Assembly: GCA_034638255.1 (NCBI GenBank)
Contig: JAWPGT010000127.1
Location: forward strand, 1-47,109
Source of the DNA: Coprinus comatus
Lineage: Eukaryota; Basidiomycota; Agaricomycetes; Agaricales; Agaricaceae
Length of the DNA stretch: 47,109 nucleotides
Reading direction: 5' to 3'
Under the pieces are notes generated by a model. It made no database searches, had not been told where the DNA came from, and worked only from the letters and a program-made list of their open reading frames with translations. Made by a program: the position numbers and the translations under genes. Positions 11,108-23,103 of this stretch are shown here, piece by piece; the first letter of the stretch is position 1; every line of letters starts with the position of its first letter.

Positions 11108-12841
11108 CCATCACATATCATATATATTATTTTGTATAACCATAATTGGATTAATCCTTTGGTCGATTAATTGGATTATTAGCAGACTAATTGGATGCGG
11201 TGAAATCACCAGCTAATCCAATTGGTGTACCTGGTGATTTCACCTGCATCCGATTATAATTGTGCTTCAACAAGTGGTTGACTCGCCTTTTAGAACTTCG
11301 ACAAACACTTATTAGTGTTATTTCAGATGACATGGCAAAAATGGTATCTCAGCGCAAAATTATTCAAGGACCAAAGATTGCTCAAAATCATGCATGCAAA
11401 ATGATTGCAATTATTCAAGATGGATCATTTTGGAATTCTATTCTTAGGTACAGATCATTTGTAGTTTGGAATCATTGGGAAATTCAAATGTAATACTCTT
11501 CTTATTCATAGGATTGTTCTTCATCTCTGACCTCATGCTATTGCCGCAAATATTATTCAATCCTCAGGCTGCTGTCTAGATACTGTGCTAATGACATTTG
11601 CACATTTAATCATTCAATATTCTCGGCCAAAATTTACAGGAACTGATGATCTTGGACCATGTACTACAATTATCAACAGTATTGAAAAGCACTGGGCAAA
11701 GACCAATCAAGAAATCTTCATTGGTGCTGTTCTTTTAAATCCTCTTTACGGACCTGAAGTCTTCTCTCCCCAACAATCTTTCAATCTTTCAATCATTACC
11801 CACATTCTCTCCCAACTATGGACTCAGTTTTACAAGATAGCAGTACCAGCAGCTCTCGGTATTCAGATCAGGAATTTTTATATGCAGAAAGGCATGTTTG
11901 CAAACCTCATAGATCAATGTAATATAGAGAGACGGAGTGCTGCAGCTGAGGTATGTTTATCATTTACTTATATCTATATAAATTAGAAATAAACATTGTA
12001 TTTGTTGTGTTTCTCAGAAACGTGTTGAGGACCTGATGCTTGTTCTACAGGCATTTATTATTCCAAGGCAACCCGATCCTGAGTTAATCCTGCTTGCACA
12101 TCGTCTTTTCTCTGTCACTGCCAATTCAGCATCCTGTGAACACTTATTCAGTGTTTTTGGAAATACACTAACAAAACTCCATAATCAACTGGGCACAAAC
12201 ACTATATGTGCACTAGCTGAGCTCAAAATGTATATAAAGGATGAGCATCATTGAAATAATACCTCGAAGAAGCGCCTTCAAAGGCATTTTGGAGAATGAA
12301 AACAGGTTGTGTCCGAAAATCAAGATCTTATTCCTGATAATCCTAGTGTGTGGTCTACCATTATAACTAATGATTATCTACCTTATCTACAATTCTAGGT
12401 TCATCCAACATTCCCTCAGGCCCCATATACGCACCTGGTGGATCCACTCATGATTATACTGCTACCAACCCTAACTCAGACTCGAACACTGCCTACAACC
12501 CACTCCGATCTGACTTTCATAGAATTATCATCACTAATGGTCAGCTCGCACAGGAAGCTGATCTTGATCCAGAGGCGATTGGCCCAAGCAATTACCAGGC
12601 AATTCCGATCTCACTGCTTTTTGATAGCAATGTAGTATTCTGGATGGATAAATTGGAGAAATCGGGGACACATGGTTTTGTGGAGGAGCTTGCTGTATAC
12701 GAGATGCTTGATATTGATATGGATGGCAATGAGGAGGGAGCAGAAGATGGTGCAATTGAGGTAGATGCATGTACTCAAGAAATTTTACTCTAATGTAATC
12801 GTTCCAAATTCAGTAATCTAGTCCCTTATGATCAAATTCCC

Positions 12842-12937
12842 ATGCTAGACAGTGGTTACCAGTTATGTGACTATGGTTATAACTATTAACTGGTTATTGT
12901 GACTAGTTATAACTAGTCATTAACCGTCCCAACACTG
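12842..12937. other. Candidate hAT right terminus
   Basis: Ends CCAACACTG, the reverse complement of CAGTGTTGG, a common hAT tip. It is preceded by the 20-nt palindrome TGACTAGTTATAACTAGTCA and related subterminal motifs (TAACTGG, TTATAAC). A matching left tip with the adjoining octamer GCGGAATG was not found, so the left end is lost or lies elsewhere. Confidence 0.4.
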
Positions 12938-13178
12938 GCGGAATGTCACGTAGAGAATCACGTGGATCATTAAGTTCAATCATGTGACTCTAAATTATGT
13001 ATGAGGAATGTATCAAATCCGAACATTGACCACAATTCAGTCACTTTACAGTGTGGTATACTTCACACTACTCTCTAATACTCTCTACCCAATTCTCCAA
13101 CCAACATCCAGAGGGGATACAATACATGAGCTCTGTAGCAACAACCACCACAACTCGAACTTGAACTCGAACGTGAAT

Positions 13179-14875
13179 ATGAAGAAAGCGCAATTATCAA
13201 GAGCCGGAAGCATATTATTGTCACCAAAGAAACGTGGACGTTTGTCTTTGGAAGACAACTATACCCATACCTACCATAACTCCAACGTTGACAAGAGTGA
13301 GAATGTGAAACTGGATATCCCTCATCAACATTCATCGAAGGAGTTATGGGAATGGACGATGAATTCTGCTTCAATTACTAAATGTTTTATCAGAGATGCA
13401 TTGGTCCGAATCCCGTCTTGTTTTATGTTTGAATATTTGAATTTATTTCTTTACATTTTGATTTCTATTTTCCGGGAAGCATACCCTGTCGAAAGGTAGA
13501 AAGGTGTGCACCTGTTATTGGTATTCAAGTGTTTGAGAAGAATGTTACCTATACCGGTATGTCCCTTCTTATCTTGTCATTAGTACTAAGTCTTATAATA
13601 TCACTAAACGTGATTCTGTAGTGGACGATAGAGCATCTGTAATTGAATGTGTACATGCACGAAAAACCATGACTATGATTAAGACTTCAGAACCTCAGAA
13701 AGTTAAATATGTATGTGATTAACAGATATTGTGCTTTATTTTTTTGACTCATTTGAGACAGCTGCTTCGAATCTCGGTGAACAGTTGAAATATTGGAAGA
13801 TTGTGAAGAACCTACATGAGACGTGTTATTCAAGACCCAGACCTTTTTCTATTCCTTCTCATGTACATCAAGAACTACATAATGAGAATGAAACAACACC
13901 TAAAAAAGGTGGTGCTTGTGCAAGTGGAGTGACATATGAATCGCCTTCGCCACCTGTGCTTATTCCATCAAGTCATGGAACTGTTGCGGCCTCTAGTCCA
14001 ATGACAACTCCTGTCAAACCCAAACCTATCTTCTAGGTAAATCCTCTCGTATACCTTTAATTTAAAATACTGACTACTTTTTTCTTTCTTTGTTAGCTAC
14101 AGTCACCCCCTAATCTACAACACCCTTCACCACTACGTTCCCCTAATATAACGGCTACTGTATTTCGATTAAATGTCAAACATTTCATCGGTAATGTTCC
14201 TGATGACTTGTTTTCGGATACCGAGTATGACAACGGTGATGGTGACATGAGCTTTCTCCCAAGTAACCAATTAACTCGAAATATGTGTCCAATGCCTTCA
14301 AAAGCATCAACATTGAAATTAAAACTGACATCAATGTCAAGTCGATATGGACACGGATTCGAACGCCATAACGATATGACTCCTCGAGTGAAACATAAAC
14401 ATTATATTGTTAAACCTACCACGAAATCTGCGAAGATGAAGAACAAAAGGCGTATAAAGGATTCACATTGTCGTATCTCAGACGTATACCCAAATTATCT
14501 CTCATGACGCAACGAGTGGTTAAACAGCTTGAGAAATGGTTAAACAACAAGACGAGCAAGGAACTGTCCATCCGAATTCAAGTTCAAGATCTACAAAGGC
14601 CTCGTCCTCTTTCTTGTTGACATCTTCATCTTCATCGAAAGTACTTTAAAAGGATTAAAAGAGAAAGAAGAACATGAATTGGTAATGAAAGTGGGTAGAA
14701 GGAAAAAGAGATGAGGAGTGTTGGGTAGACTAAAGAAGAGATTGTGGTATATATGAAAAGAGATGATAGGTGGGCATATATTGGAGAATGGAATGTTGGG
14801 GATGCTTTGGAGTGGCTGGAAAGAGAGAAGGTGACGTGGAAAGCTGTTAGTGATAGGTGGCCTTTGACAGAGTAA
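13179..14875 (+). pseudogene. STN1: STN1-like CST complex subunit, apparently degraded
   Basis: STN1 caps telomeres with CTC1/Cdc13 and TEN1. Read in order: a basic N-terminus from ATG 13179; an OB-fold block (CRKVERCAPVIGIQVFEK, then VDDRASVIECVH) across an intron at about 13559-13620; EQLKYWKIVKNLH near 13770-13810 (compare the HW..V..LH stretch of fungal STN1); TLSYLRRIPKLS near 14465-14500; and a C-terminal winged-helix-like block WAYIGEWNVGDALEWL near 14772-14820, ending TAA 14873-14875. Damage: TAG at 14034-14036 sits directly before a GTAAAT donor (CAG|GT would be normal), the frame changes between about 14400 and 14460, and 14620-14740 needs more shifts or unrecognised introns. The family call is by motif memory. 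The alternative is a live gene with introns I failed to place. Confidence 0.55.
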
Positions 14876-15800
14876 AGAACAAATGAATAAAATAAAGGTG
14901 AAGATGTGGTACTGTGTTGCGAAGACCAATTTGTGGTTTTGAGTCTTGATTTCCTGGTCTGTTATTTTTTGTTACATTTGCATTTCTTTGATATCAACAT
15001 GTTTTACGCATTACTCTTGTACATGTATGCATAGTGCTTGTGCCCAAAGTAGTTACTGGGATAGTCCATGAAATGAGTACATCATTCAGATTGCCTATTT
15101 TCGTGATTCCTTCAACTCACAAGCCCACTCTTACCCCTCCTCACTTGAGCTCTTGGGCGTACATAGCTCTCTGACTCCCGACTTCCCAGAAGCTTTTGGC
15201 GGTACCAACTGGTATCCCTAGTTTTAATACTTATTGAAGAATTTGTTTGTCTATCATCCGATCCACCACTCTCAGCTCCGTATATCATTATCATTGCCCA
15301 ATTCTCCTTTGGAAGTACTGAAGTGGCGGGCTAAGCGATAGCCGAGATTTTCAGAAGGAGGTTGATAATTACCATCGCCCATCCCAGTTCCGGACATGTA
15401 TGATTGTCGATCAGGCCTTCAGGCCCAAATTAGATGTGGTTGAGACGATGTGGTTGAGCAAAGAGCAGGTTTGGTCATCTTCTGAAGAAACGCCCTGATG
15501 GCTTCTTTGAGGAAGCAATAATAGAAGTTTGTGGATATGTTGAGGTGAGCTGTGCATGTACTATATTGTATGTACCAATAAGTATGTTCGAATTTCGCAC
15601 ATTAACTTGTTTGCTGGTGCTGCTCACTGCTTCGATGATAGTGAATAATATACTATATTGGAGTGAATTTTTATGCTCCACTCGCGTAGGAAATGGGTGT
15701 TTGGAAGAGTTAACCGAGATCGATAATGATAAGGATAAGGATAAGCCACCGGGTAGCTAACAGTACACAATATACATGTCCTGGGAAATGTGGTGGATAA
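14876..15800. other. No clear gene
   Basis: Short open stretches only. A fragment near 15465-15545 reads RFGHLLKKRPDGFFEEAI and ends at a GTGAGC donor-like site, so an old exon may be present. Nothing was recognised. Confidence 0.4.
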
Positions 15801-15802
15801 TC

Positions 15803-16072
15803 ATTAACAAGACATCAGTGCTGAAATATTCCCATGGGTAACGTCAATTATAGTTAATGAACAAGGTGCTGTGACATCAAGTACTACTAAGATAAAGAGA
15901 ATAGGGATAGCTGAAGGATACCAATCGGGTTTGGATGAAGATCGTAACACAAGGAGACTAACATGGGGCGATTTGCCGAGGGAGGCCCTTCTGTAGGCTA
16001 TGGCTGCCGAGAGAATGTTTGAATATGGGTGTGATATGATTATCTGTATGGGCATTTGTTCCGAGTTCCCAT
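15803..16072 (+). pseudogene. Uncharacterised coding remnant with a TAG
   Basis: An open frame runs through ISAEIFPWVTSIIVNEQG and on to DLPREALL, then TAG (15994-15996), then AMAAERMFEYGCDMIICMG in the same frame. Sense-like composition on both sides of the stop suggests one former exon with a CAG-to-TAG change. The family was not recognised. The open frame on the opposite strand is treated as a shadow. Confidence 0.35.
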
Positions 16073-16511
16073 TATATTTATATTGCTAGAACTACTGATC
16101 ATCTCATGTCCAGGTTCAATAATAAATTGCATTGTATATATACTCAAATTATATTTACCTTGCTCCCTGTGCTATTAATAGATTGATTATTGCTCTTTTG
16201 ATCCTTTGTGAGAATCATACGTCTTTCAACAACACAACAGAATCCAGTACGTTCTCCGTTGTCTTATTCTATATAGTACATTGTGCTGTTTATTAATGAA
16301 CTTATTAGATTACGGAATATGTACCATGTGTCTGGTGGTTTCTCACGGATAGAAGCAAGTTTTCGCTGTTTTCACCAAATTAGCCGAAAATAACATAACT
16401 CATGAACAGTCAGTGAGTATGGGACTGAAGGGCATTCATATAGCTATAGTAACCTATATCTAACCACCTTGAAGTGCTCCCAACATCATCTAAACATCCA
16501 CGAAATCCTTC

Positions 16512-18610
16512 ATGTCATCCTCTACCACTCATGCATATACTCAGCTAAACCCTGAGCACGACCATGATTCGATTACGACAGACAATGAACATGAACTAGA
16601 ACTAGAACAACACCAACGTTCAAGGTGGTATAGGGTATCGAGAGGATTTAAAGAGTTTCGAGAGAGGAATACTGGATTGCTGTTGATCGTGGCATCCCAG
16701 ATATTCTTTACGTTTATGAATCTTTCAGCAAAAACGCTGAATGGAATAGATACTCCTATATCTCCTTTACAAGTATGTTCTCTTACTTTGCGTCTATGGG
16801 TTGACGTTAATGCTAATGTATTTGTATCGCGTTCACTGCAGCTCGTCCTGGTCCGAATGGTATGCCAATCTCTGATCTCGTACATTTCAACTTCACAGGT
16901 AATGACAGGGAATCACATATATCTGTTCAATTACTTACCTGTAAGTCCCGTTTACGATTATCCGTCTTCAAATATAGTCAATACAATGAACTTTTTTTAT
17001 CACACAACAAATATAGGTTAGCCACTGGTGTACCTGATCCATTCATCGGTCCTAAAGGCGTTCGTCTACTACTTGTATTTCGTGGCTCCTCCGGGTATGT
17101 TTAAGTTCTCTCATTAAAGGTGCTGTATGCAACTAATAACACGACTAACAGATTCTTCGGCATGCTCGGAATCTACTTTTCACTTCAATATCTCTCCCTT
17201 TCAGATGCCACTGTCCTCACTTTTCTTTCTCCCTTATGTTCCGCACTTTCTGGAGCCCTGTTTTTAGGAGAAAAGTTGAGCTATAGACAAGCTGTTGCTG
17301 GGCGTAAGTCTCTATCTCTTTTATCTGCATCATTCAAATACATGCTGACTCCGAATTTCATTAACAGTTTTTAGTCTTTTTGGTGTTATACTTATTGCTC
17401 GTCCACCTTTCTTATTCGGTCGTGGAGGTGATTCTGTTACTATTCCACATTTGGGTGAAGGATTTCGACTTCTTCAAGAGGTTAACACCGAAAAACAGAT
17501 GATTGCTGTTTTGTACGTCCACTATAACGTTATTACTCTTTCAACTAAATTAACAATTCTCTTTCAAAGTGTCGCACTTATCGGAGTGCTGGGTGCTACT
17601 GGTGCCTGTAAGTCTTTCCGATCCATTAACTTCCTCCCACCAGAAATTGACGATTCTTGCTGTATGCACAGACACTGCACTAAGAGCGATTGGTAAACGT
17701 GCACATCCTCTTCATGCACTCGTTATGTTCTCTTCACAATCAGTCGTTGTCGCAACTATTGGGTACGTAACAGCACCATATCTTCACATGCACAATTGAA
17801 ATCCTAGAACGCTGTTCAACTACAATATTTTATAGAATGGTAATCACCAAGCAACCATTCATTATACCCACTCAAGTCACTTGGATAGCTGTATTATTTA
17901 TGTTTGGTATATTCGGTTTTGCAGCTCAGGTATTGTACTGTACATTCAAGATGTCATCCCAGCTCCTTCCTTTATATATGGGCACACATGCTACATTTAT
18001 CCGAGGAGTCGGTATGATTCTAGAAAGAAAAACCTAAATTCCATCTTCTCAGGTTTTACTCACGATGGGTCTTGCACGAGAAGCTGTTGGTAGAGGCTCA
18101 ATGGCCATTTACACTCAAGTAAGTATAAACCGCTCATTCTACATTGCCCATGCTTCGACACAAGCAATAAAACGAACCTGATCAACTTATTTTTATTTAG
18201 ATCGTATTCGCAACAATCTTTGAACGGATATTCTTCCATACAAGTCCCACTCTCTTATCAATGTTTGGTACTTCCCTGATTATTTCTTCTGCATTATTTG
18301 TTGCAGTATGTACCTTGCATTTCTTCATTTCCCCCCGGCATTCATATGCTAATTCATCTCTCTCTCTCTCAAGCTTATGAAAGGAGATTCTGGCAAGGGA
18401 GCAGATTTGAAGGATCACCAGGATCAGGATTCCTCTTTCTCGACTACTGCACCTTCGAGAGTAGATATTGAAGAAGGGATGGGGAGAGGGTTACTAAGTG
18501 AGAGTAAGCACCGTAAATATGGGGTTTCTGTTTGGACTCTGGTCCGACCAGTTGGTATTTCTTTGTTAATGGGAATTTTCCCTCAGTGTACTTTTTTTCC
18601 ATTCATGTAA
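16512..18610 (+). CDS. EamA/DMT-family membrane transporter, copy A
   Basis: Predicted multi-pass transporter of the drug/metabolite (EamA, SLC35G-like) superfamily; substrate unknown. Twelve exons are all in phase, giving 438 codons: 16512-16772, 16842-16859 (18-nt micro-exon LVLVRM), 16909-16940, 17017-17094, 17152-17303, 17368-17512, 17570-17607, 17672-17762, 17836-17929, 18053-18118, 18201-18305, 18374-18610. The polar N-terminus (MSSSTTHAY) is followed by about ten hydrophobic segments in two EamA-like halves, including IYFSLQYLSLSDATVLTFL, ALRAIGKRAHPLHALV and a MAIYTQIVFATI segment late in the protein. No stops or frameshifts. Compared with copy C, whose tail ends HRKYNGV, copy A reads HRKYGV and continues for about 29 more residues. 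Copies B and C are paralogues on the other strand at 36-40 kb. Confidence 0.88.
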
Positions 18611-18908
18611 CACCATAAACACATATTCGTACTAATATTAAGAAAATGATACTTGTATAAATGAGGAAGTTTGATTAGTGAGTTCAATGCTTTCGCACTG
18701 TGCTTTTCTTCCCCCTGCACTCGTCAAGTTCATCCAAGACGATGACAATTGGTTATGTACCAGTGTGACAGTGCGACTTCATATGAACAATGGTTTGGTG
18801 ATAAAGTAGAAGATTTCATTGATCGTTTGGGAAGCTTTCATTAAGTTTCGACGACAGATATTATCGGTATATCAGGTAACGCACATGTAGCTGGTAAGCG
18901 ACGGTGAT

Positions 18909-19770
18909 GAATACATTGTTTGGACCACATAAGTTCTATATACTCATCCGCTCGGGTGCATTAAAAAACCCGGTGGGAAAAAGCTACCGGCGGGCACAAA
19001 CGATTGTAAACTACAAGTGACTACTAGTATACGATGCCCTCCTGCTTATAAATCTGGAAGATATCATCGGTCACCGATAAGATACAATAAATGACTCATT
19101 GAATGTTGATTGAACCGGTACAAGCAGTTGTTGTCAGTGGATTGTTTCTGTGTAGTGTATAAGTATCAGCCAACACTAAAACAGATAATCTTGTAACTCA
19201 CCGAAGGTATTTCTGGGACCCGCTCCAGCACCAATGACCACTTCATGAGAGCACTACTGCATTTTCCCTTCTAATGATCCGCAGAACACAGACCCCCAAC
19301 TCCCTGGAAGGTGACCCATCACGGTTCTTCCTCCCATCCCAGACAATGCACAACCTCAACTTGTCCTTTGCAGGACTAGAAGTTCTGTACAAAGTTGAGA
19401 CTTAACTTCCGAACACGCCAGACCACAGCACAGTCCAACGGTCATATGGGCAATACGTCAGGTTCCAGGAAAACGTAAGGGTGATGAAGCTTGCTTGGCC
19501 ATTGGTGCTGGATATCTCCGTCCTCCCGGTGTATGTGTTGAGTCGGAGTGCTGAATGTCGAGTCTGAGAACGGGTGGTCACTGGTTAGAGGAGTTGGACA
19601 AGGAGGAGGATAGTTCACTGGCATTGTAGTTGGTGGTGAAGAGCATTGGGGGAATTTGTCGTGCATGGTCCCAGTTATATTGCCTCCCAAAAGTTTGGGT
19701 ATGTTTTGATTTTGAGGCTGACAATTCTCAATTGAGCAGGAGAAATCTAATTATAGACATTATGATACGC
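18909..19770 (+). repeat. Left copy of an 830-860 bp inverted repeat
   Basis: Matches the reverse complement of 41951-42782 over its whole length with scattered differences. For example CCGGTGGGAAAAAGCTACCG near 18970 pairs with CGGTAGCTTTTTCCCACCGG near 42701. It contains the minus-strand small frame 19442-19690. It starts about 300 bp beyond transporter A. No target duplications or terminal repeats were seen, so it may be a dispersed repeat or a duplicated gene fragment. Confidence 0.85.
19442..19690 (-). CDS. Small conserved frame in the inverted repeat (82 aa)
   Basis: Encodes a Pro/Ser/Thr-rich peptide, MGGNITGTMHDKFPQ..., ending FLEPDVLPI. The right repeat copy keeps a 78-aa version with many third-position and conservative differences. 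It may be the tail of a larger gene or chance conservation of a repeat. Function not recognised. Confidence 0.3.
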   Translation of the reverse strand: MGGNITGTMHDKFPQCSSPPTTMPVNYPPPCPTPLTSDHPFSDSTFSTPTQHIHREDGDIQHQWPSKLHHPYVFLEPDVLPI

Positions 19771-20323
19771 CATCATATTTATCCAGAGAGTCTCTTGAAA
19801 ATTCATTAGCCGAGACTCATAATAACTAATACCACAGCTTTTGGAATGAATGGGTTATATAGAAGAAGGTTAATGGTAAAAACCATCATGCATTGAAATT
19901 TTTGAACCCATGATAGAACGGTCAAAAGGGGAGAATTCTGAAAAAGAAGTCGCCAATGCGGTGTACTGTTCCGAAACTACAATTACCACAAGACTCTTAT
20001 CTCACGCACAGCTGTATATTTCTATTTCTTCCTGTATTTTTCCAGTAATATATTAATTGGCACAGCAATAAACCAGTCCAAAGAATCTCCTCGGTCTATG
20101 ATTCTATGGACAAGTGTTATGTTTCTACAAATATATTCTGTTTGTTGCTGTGTAGTGCCCTCGAGAACACCAGTTTGCGCAGTCTTGTTGGCAGGGGTGG
20201 TTAAGCGGGAGATCACACAGTGCACTGCATCAGATCAAATTGAAACCAAATCAAATTCGAAGGCCCAACATCTACCATGTTGTTTGTGTCACCACTACAT
20301 GCTCTCGAAACACTACTAGCTTC
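19771..20323. promoter_or_regulatory. Upstream region of the EH-domain gene
   Basis: No coding block recognised. It presumably holds the promoter, but no convincing TATA element or other named site was identified. Confidence 0.3.
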
Positions 20324-23103
20324 ATGAAAACACCTGGAACTGCACTTGAATTTGTTCCTTCACGAGGAGAACTTTCTATAGTTTCTGCTATCTTCAACTA
20401 CGCGCGGAATAAATCTCCAAACTTGAATGGTCTTTCTCTCATCGACGCCGAAACAGCCGTGGACATTTTACAGCGCAGTGGTCTTTCGAATGAAGAGCTG
20501 GCTGGTATTTGGGGAATAGCTGATGAAGATGGAGACGGAAATCTCTCTGAGAGAGAGCTGGCGATAGCAGTCAGGATGATAGGTTGGGCACAGTCTGGAA
20601 AACCCGTAAACCGGAGTTTTCTGACATATTGTACGTGGCTAGAGGTCGTATTCTGTTGTTGTATCCCTCTGAAATGCTCATGACTGTCCAGCTGACGGCC
20701 CATTGCCTACCATCAAGGACATATGGGAGTTAAACCCGAACATGGAGACTACTGCTGCGCATTTCCCTCCTGTCAGCATGCATGAGAAAATGGAATACGA
20801 AAGGACATTTAGAGAAGCTGGGCCAGTCAATGGACGTTTGGATGGTAGGTTCTTGCATTTGTTACTCGTGTCTATGATAATGACTAGTTATTAGGTGAAA
20901 AAGTACGCGATGTATTCATCAAATCCAACCTTTCGTATAGCGAGCTCGATAGGATATGGTAGGTATCCATACGCTACCTGGCTACTTCTTATTCATGGTG
21001 TTTTACCATTTAGGCATCTGATAGACACCCATCAAAGGGGCTCGTTGAATAACCTAGAGTTTGCTCTGGGAATGTATCTTATTCAAGCAATAAAGACTTG
21101 TCAACTTACAACGATACCCACCTCAATACCCTCCCATATATATGATCAATTATCAACACCATCCTTTGCCACCCCTCCATCCCCATCCTCGTCTAGAACT
21201 CCAACGCCTTGGAAGACGGCATCTACGTCTATGAATCCTACTCCAGGTCCATCATCCCAACCTTGTGATGTCTGGGAGGTTTCGCCTGATGAACAAGCAG
21301 AGGCAGATGATCATTTCTCTGCTTTAGGTGTTGAAAAATACGGTTATGTGGATGGTGATGTATCTGCCCGATACACACGCAAACTATTTAGGCTGGAGGC
21401 TCAAGACATAGCCCACATCTGGTTCGTCACCTTAGAAATACATGACGTAACCCGTAAAACTAAAATTCCTTAATATATAGGGACCTCGTTGACTTGCGAA
21501 GAGATAACCAATTGAACAGAGAACAGCTTGCAGTTGCTGTACACCTCATTCGAAAGAAGTCTGCAGGCGTAGACATTCCATTGCTTGACCTTCCACCCTC
21601 CTTAATACCCGCTTCTATGAAACCAAAGTCACAACCCAATCCCAATGTTAATACTAACAACGTTCATATTCGTCGAGCATCCGCACCCGTTTCTCCTACT
21701 ACTCCACTTTATAAAAAGTCTCCACCACCACCACCTCCACCAAAGAGAAACATATCACAAGTACTCAAACGAGCATCCTCTTTTTCACCTCAAAATTCAT
21801 ATCCAGGTTCAAATTCAAATTCAAATCCAAACTCTCCAATTCTTTCTCGAAATTCACCACACCGATTTTCAGTTTCAATGATGAAGACGTTACCCAATAC
21901 ACCTACAATTCCCGAATCCAGTCCTCCTCTCTTTTTATCTGTTCCCAATACTCAAACCCAAACTCGATCAACTACTCCTATATCAACCACACCATCTACT
22001 TCTTTCAATTTGGCGAATTCTAGTTCTATTGATCAAGAAAATGTTAAAGAATTACGAGCCGAAACTAAACAACTTCGATCCCAAATTCAAGAATTGATGA
22101 CTCAACTTAAATCTCAAAAAACCCACGCCCAAACACAGGCACAAGCACAAGCACAAATACACGAACAAACTCGAGAAGAAACTCAAAATTCAAACCAAAA
22201 CATTCGTTTATTACGTGAAGAAAACTCGGAATTAAAAAGTCGATTAAGAGTTTTAGAAATCGCACTATCTCAAGCCATTCAAGAATCCAGTGATACTTCC
22301 AATAATCATAGCGCTATGATTTCTGAACTCAATGACGAAATCGTTTAATGACAAATCAAGTTTCGGATCGAGATAATTTGGAAATGGAGTTGAGAGAAAC
22401 GTTATCTTCTATTACTGAATTAACACAAGAAAGGGATGGTTTGAAAGCGAATAATGATGCTGTTAAATTGGAAGTGAAGGGATTGGAGAGAAAGGTTAAA
22501 GAAGAAGGAGAAAAGAATGAACAGTTGCAGGTTGTTGTTAATTCTTTGGAAACTAGGTTACTTGAGATGCAGAAGATAATCACGAGTCCTGATGATGGTG
22601 GTGGTGGTAGTGGAAAGAATAAGAGTAAGAATGGTGGTACGAGGTTGAAGGAGTTTCAATTGTTATTGAAAGAAGTTACTAGGGAAAATGAAGGATTGAA
22701 GATACGGGAAAGGGAGATGCAGAAATCGATGTCTACGTTTCTTTTAACCAATGGTGGTAATCATACACAAGTGGATGAACTTAAAAGAGAAAATTCGCAA
22801 TTAAAGTTGGGAATGGAAGAATTGGAACAGGTTTTAACGAGAATGGAATCTTCAAGTCAGGATAATGAGTTACGGAGGAAGATACAAGAATTGGAAAGGG
22901 AGAGAGATGACGCAAGAGGAAATGTTGAGGCTACGAGAAGGCATATGAGAGAAATGGAAGAAGCGAATGAGAGAAGAATGGAAGAAATGCAGAGACGGTT
23001 TAGAGCTTTGTCTTCGGCGAATACGAATACCCGCACTCGAAATAGGGATGAGGAGAATGTTCCACCACCTGCTTATGAAGAGATTTCCATTACCATTTCA
23101 TAA
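20324..23103 (+). CDS. EDE1: Ede1/Eps15-like endocytic scaffold with three EH domains; frameshift at 22346
   Basis: EH-domain scaffolds bind NPF-motif partners at early endocytic sites. Exons 20324-20630, 20692-20844, 20895-20958, 21014-21421 and from 21481 join in phase. EH1 is roughly residues 10-100 and includes a canonical calcium loop, DEDGDGNLSERE. EH2 (about 135-200) has FIKSNLSYSELDRIWHLID. EH3 (about 260-330) has WEVSPDEQ...IWDLVDLRRDNQL. A Pro/Ser-rich linker with PPPPPPP follows, then a long coiled coil and a PPPAY motif near the C-terminus, a possible WW-domain ligand. The frame ends at TAA 22346-22348 in mid-coil and resumes at ATG 22348 in another frame for 251 codons. Adding one base would fuse them to about 850 residues. 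No UBA domain is visible, unlike yeast Ede1. The frameshift could be real or an assembly error. Confidence 0.8.

Larger units (their letters stand above)
10475..11276. mobile_element. Non-autonomous fold-back element with about 334-bp arms and 8-bp TSD
   Basis: Two nearly identical inverted arms, 10475-10808 and 10942-11276, surround a 133-bp spacer. The direct repeat GTTGACTC (10467-10474 and 11277-11284) flanks the element. The 8-bp length fits hAT-type integration. The outermost roughly 7 bp of the two arms match poorly, then GAAGCAC(G/A)ATTATAATCGG is shared. Each arm carries a tRNA-like stretch. It has no coding capacity and must have been moved by another transposase. Confidence 0.92.
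9905..12793 (+). pseudogene. hAT-superfamily transposase, interrupted by a fold-back element and nonsense codons
   Basis: DDE-type cut-and-paste transposase. The N-terminal zinc-finger part is not visible. Recognisable blocks are: RKTAEN...TDASGES (about 9966-10080); LDCYSHQ (10124-10144); DLIAWIQSKT (about 10336-10365); LTQWTSHYMALT|RLLELRQTL, split by the insertion at 10475-11276; DTVLMTFAHLI (11578-11610); and the C-terminal dimerisation block NSASCEHLFSVFGNTLTK (12123-12176). Exons at 11585-11950 and from 12018 join by a GTATGT...CTCAG intron. Stops in phase occur at 10393 (TGA) and 11528 (TGA). TGA at 12252 and 12297 may be further damage or the natural end. An open acidic segment at 12401-12793 looks like the usual hAT tail. 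Removing the insertion plus one copy of its target duplication restores the reading frame exactly. Confidence 0.85.

Noticed and set aside
9822..12945. CAGTGTAAGGGTCGG near 9830 as the left hAT tip matching CCAACACTG at 12937
   Set aside because: The first six bases agree, but the flanking octamers differ, so no target duplication supports the pair.
14591..14929. 112-codon minus-strand frame
   Set aside because: Antisense to the C-terminal STN1-like sequence, and low complexity.
16541..16885. 114-codon minus-strand frame
   Set aside because: Antisense of the first exon of transporter A.
22346..22350. Translational coupling of two separate proteins at TAATG
   Set aside because: A coiled coil continuing across the junction in a fungal gene is better explained by a one-base indel; kept only as an alternative.
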